Assembly (NCBI GenBank): GCA_002435955.1
Contig: DIWZ01000008.1
Coordinates: 37,168-101,167, forward strand
DNA length: 64,000 nt
DNA from: Pelobacter sp. UBA6093
GTDB lineage: Bacteria > Desulfobacterota > Desulfuromonadia > Desulfuromonadales > Syntrophotaleaceae
Direction: 5' to 3'
Notes under the pieces: generated by a model
Told to the model about the DNA's origin: nothing
Databases searched by the model: none
The model's input: only the letters and a program-made list of their open reading frames with translations
Shown: piece by piece, positions 61,927 through 64,000 of the stretch
Numbering within the stretch: position 1 is the first letter of the stretch
How the letters are laid out: the number at the start of each line of letters is the position of its first letter
Position numbers and translations under genes: made by a program

Positions 61927-62433
61927 ATGAAACACGGAAAAACCAACTGGGCCGCGGCCCTGATCGTAGGCGGTACCTTGCTCGCCGGCCCGGCATTGGC
62001 CATGAATGACCACAAGGGTCATGACATGTCCGGCCGGACGAGCCCCGGCAGCATGCAGCAAATGCAGGACATGCAGCATGACCAGGGTGGCATGATCATG
62101 CTCGGCGAAGAAAAGCAGGACGGGGTCAAGGCGATGTTTCACCTGATGACCATCGATCCGAAGGTCGTGCCCGCCGGACATAAGGCCACCCATCACCTGA
62201 TGGTGATGTTCAACGATGCCGCAAACGGGAAAGCCATCACCAGTGGTACCGTGGCAGTCAAAATAGAATCACCCGATGGCAAGGAAGCCGCACCCGCTAA
62301 AATGATGGGCATGCAGGGCCATTTCGGGGTGGACGTGACGCTGGATAAGCCAGGCATCTGGCATTTCCGCATTGCCACCAAGCTGGCCGACGGCAAGGTA
62401 CGTCAGTTTCATAGTCACCACGTGGTGAAATAA
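61927..62433 (+). CDS. Met/His-rich periplasmic protein
   Basis: The 168-residue protein has a signal peptide (about residues 1-25, ending GPALAMN), then a Met/His-rich segment (NDHKGHDMSG ... MQQMQDMQHDQGG, about residues 26-60). The C-terminal beta domain contains KVVPAGHKATHHLMVMFND and LDKPGIWHFRIATKL, with a final HSHH. The domain recalls FixH/YtkA-type periplasmic copper proteins. It probably binds Cu or Ag for delivery to the pump. ATG 61927 has a CGGAGGT site. Confidence 0.75.
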   Translation: MKHGKTNWAAALIVGGTLLAGPALAMNDHKGHDMSGRTSPGSMQQMQDMQHDQGGMIMLGEEKQDGVKAMFHLMTIDPKVVPAGHKATHHLMVMFNDAANGKAITSGTVAVKIESPDGKEAAPAKMMGMQGHFGVDVTLDKPGIWHFRIATKLADGKVRQFHSHHVVK

Positions 62434-62566
62434 CCCCACCGGGACCGCCCAGCGGCGGTCCCGACTTTCTCCTTCCATGGGCCGTCGGCGACGACGGCCA
62501 ATTTTTCCGAAGGGAGATCACCGGTATTCTACGGAACAGGAAGCCGATCAAACAAAGAGGGGACGA

Positions 62567-63415
62567 ATGAAGCTGAAATATCTGGGTTGGGCACTGCCGG
62601 TACTTGTGGGGTTGGTCGCATGGGGGGCCATAGCCCATCTCGGCGGCGGTTCGCGGGCGCTGGCCCTGGCGGAGTTGCAGGTCGAAAACCTGACCTGCGG
62701 CAGTTGCATCAAAAAGATCCGCAAGGCCCTTGGTGAGGTCAAGGGCACGGAAAACGTCGAGGTCGACCTGACCAGCGGAAGGGTAAAGGCCGAATTCGAA
62801 CCGGAAAAAACCGATCCCGATACCCTTGCCCGGGCTCTGTCCGAGGCAGGCTATCCGGCCGTGGTGAAGCAGGTTTTTTCTCCCGCCGACTATCTCGACC
62901 TACATCGGGAAACCGGTCGTTTGGCCGCGACGCATGTTGGTCGTATCGGGGACCGGTTGATCAGTGTGGAAGATTTCGAGCGGGAACTGGGCAGGATGAG
63001 AGACCTCTCCGCGACCGCTTCAGGCGGGGACGAGAATGGCCTACGTCGGGAGGTTTGGCTGATGATTCAGCAAAGGGAGACCCTTCTGGGTGAGGCCGAG
63101 CGCCTGAAAGTCCTGGTTCAGGACGGGGAGGTGGACGCCAGGATGAACGAGATGCGTCAGGGCATGCCGGAATTCGATGCCCTGGTCGCCGAACGATTCG
63201 GCGGCGAGCAGGATTTTTTGCGCCAGCTGAAGGAGGAACTGACCATCCGGCGTCTCCTGGATGAACAGGAACCGAGCGGGAAAGGTGACGAAGGGTTGCG
63301 CCACGCGCGGCTGAACGAGTGGTATCGGCAACTGGTCGCAAGGACAACCGTCGAGGTCTTCGATCCCGCCCTTCGTTCCGCGCTGCTGAGCGGCGGAGGG
63401 TCCTGCTGCCCGTAA
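62567..63415 (+). CDS. HMA-domain protein with SurA-like C-terminal region
   Basis: The 282-residue protein has an N-terminal membrane anchor (about residues 5-25), then a heavy-metal-associated domain (about 38-105; ENLTCGSCIKKI with the CxxC pair). The rest looks like the helical N-terminal domain of SurA-type chaperones (IGDRLISVEDFERELGRMRD; LMIQQRETLLGEAERL). The last residues GGGSCCP hold a Cys pair that could bind metal. The combination is unusual and suggests a metal-responsive or metal-delivering periplasmic protein. ATG 62567 follows AGAGGGG; earlier frames are not supported. Confidence 0.7.
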   Translation: MKLKYLGWALPVLVGLVAWGAIAHLGGGSRALALAELQVENLTCGSCIKKIRKALGEVKGTENVEVDLTSGRVKAEFEPEKTDPDTLARALSEAGYPAVVKQVFSPADYLDLHRETGRLAATHVGRIGDRLISVEDFERELGRMRDLSATASGGDENGLRREVWLMIQQRETLLGEAERLKVLVQDGEVDARMNEMRQGMPEFDALVAERFGGEQDFLRQLKEELTIRRLLDEQEPSGKGDEGLRHARLNEWYRQLVARTTVEVFDPALRSALLSGGGSCCP

Positions 63416-63444
63416 TACTTTAAATCTCAAGGAGGAATCAAATC

Positions 63445-63972
63445 GTGGTTGATCGTGAGGAAAAGAGAGCTCAGTTCGAAGAGCCGCGGCATCGTGGCGG
63501 GTTCGCCCGGATAATCGTGCTGGCGGTGGGGGTGTTGCTGGCGGCGGGGGCGGGCTTCTGGGCGTTCTTAGGGGAAAACGGCGGCAGCGGCAAATACCCT
63601 GCAGTTTCGGCTCGTGCCGGAGAGGTTGCGCTTCCGCTGGAGGAGATTTCCGACGGACAGGCGCATTTCTTCAGCTACAGGCATCAGGGAGAAACCATCG
63701 ATTTCTTCGTGCTCAAAAGCCATGATGGCGTCATTCGCACGGCCTTTGATGCCTGCGATGTCTGTTACCAGGATCGCAAGGGGTATCGGCAGGAAGGGGA
63801 TGCCATGGTCTGCATCAACTGCGGCCAGCGGTTCCCCTCCGATTTGATCAACGAAGTCCGGGGCGGGTGCAATCCGGCTCCCCTGAAACCTTCCATCCGG
63901 GACGGCCAACTCGTCATTGCCGAGGCAGCACTGCTTGAAGGCGCCTGGTATTTCCAGCAGGAAAAGATCTAG
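63445..63972 (+). CDS. DUF2318 membrane protein (Fe-S/metal-binding)
   Basis: The 175-residue protein has a membrane helix (about residues 22-42), then the DUF2318 core: FFVLKSHDGVIRTAFDACDVCYQDRKGYRQEGDAMVCINCGQRFP. Four Cys (DACDVC, VCINCG) form the conserved metal site; the family is suggested to bind Fe-S or copper. It is the last gene before the right edge and the last member of the metal island. GTG 63445 has a strong GGAGG site nine bases upstream. Confidence 0.88.
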   Translation: MVDREEKRAQFEEPRHRGGFARIIVLAVGVLLAAGAGFWAFLGENGGSGKYPAVSARAGEVALPLEEISDGQAHFFSYRHQGETIDFFVLKSHDGVIRTAFDACDVCYQDRKGYRQEGDAMVCINCGQRFPSDLINEVRGGCNPAPLKPSIRDGQLVIAEAALLEGAWYFQQEKI

Positions 63973-63973
63973 G

Positions 63974-64000
63974 AAGCTGTCGGACTATTCGGGCCGAAGC
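63974..64000. repeat. REP-like palindrome, copy 3 (cut by window edge)
   Basis: AAGCTGTCGGACTATTCGGG matches the left arm of the palindromes at 15021-15072 and 40609-40664. Only the left half is visible before the window ends. It starts two bases after the stop codon of the DUF2318 gene. Confidence 0.7.

Overview
The window looks like chromosome of an anaerobic or microaerophilic bacterium of the Desulfuromonadales type (Geobacter/Pelobacter/Desulfuromonas relatives). The basis is inference from gene content: NuoAB, a multi-cluster Fe-S protein, HydE, a SMUG1-type uracil-DNA glycosylase, a CIO-type bd oxidase, a rhombosortase pair, many small Cys-rich proteins, and fairly GC-rich codon use. 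No taxonomic marker such as rRNA is present. No tRNA, CRISPR array, insertion sequence or prophage was seen.

Layout. 1-8.1 kb: the start of a nuo operon (nuoA, nuoB, minus strand, continuing off the left edge), a truncated macro-domain gene, zinc-ribbon/Cys-rich small proteins, a ferredoxin-like Fe-S protein, LemA, a Pmp3-type peptide, a DUF4112 protein, and about 0.9 kb of nested dispersed repeats. 8.1-16.3 kb: envelope and unknown genes, including a rhombotarget lipoprotein overlapping its rhombosortase. 16.4-19.2 kb: cydA-cydB followed on the same strand by a rhodanese gene whose frame is interrupted by one TGA, with a SECIS-like hairpin just after it; this is a probable selenoprotein. 19.8-26.2 kb: gltB-gltD and a 2[4Fe-4S] ferredoxin. 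26.3-33.3 kb: AsmA-like protein, OvoA (ovothiol synthesis), a retropepsin-like protease, an alpha/beta hydrolase with a lipase-maturation-factor homologue. 33.3-34.4 kb: a highly structured RNA resembling 6S RNA, and two Cys-rich genes, one a paralogue of the gene at 5.8 kb. 34.4-41.6 kb: fadA-fadB, SMUG1, a PolX fragment, a PRPP synthase and an NDUFA9-like reductase. 41.8-47.1 kb: flavoprotein disulfide reductase, MgtC/DUF4010 membrane protein, shikimate kinase, glucan phosphorylase. 47.4-51.7 kb (all minus): hydE, nadA, DUF3343 (Se/S carrier-like), a class V cysteine desulfurase and an Rrf2 regulator, a locus with an Fe-S and possibly selenium theme. 52.2-54.5 kb: metY and cysK (sulfur assimilation). 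54.7-64 kb: a CusCBA-type heavy-metal efflux operon followed by Met/His-rich, HMA-domain and DUF2318 proteins, i.e. a copper/silver handling island.

The most interesting items are the UGA-containing rhodanese behind cydAB; the duplicated Cys-rich transcription unit, whose two copies share an extended -10 promoter and a folded 3' element; the 6S-like RNA; the rhombosortase dyad; the stand-alone PolX N-terminal piece after prs; and a dispersed hairpin element whose core has the same orientation in two copies although the flanks are inverted.
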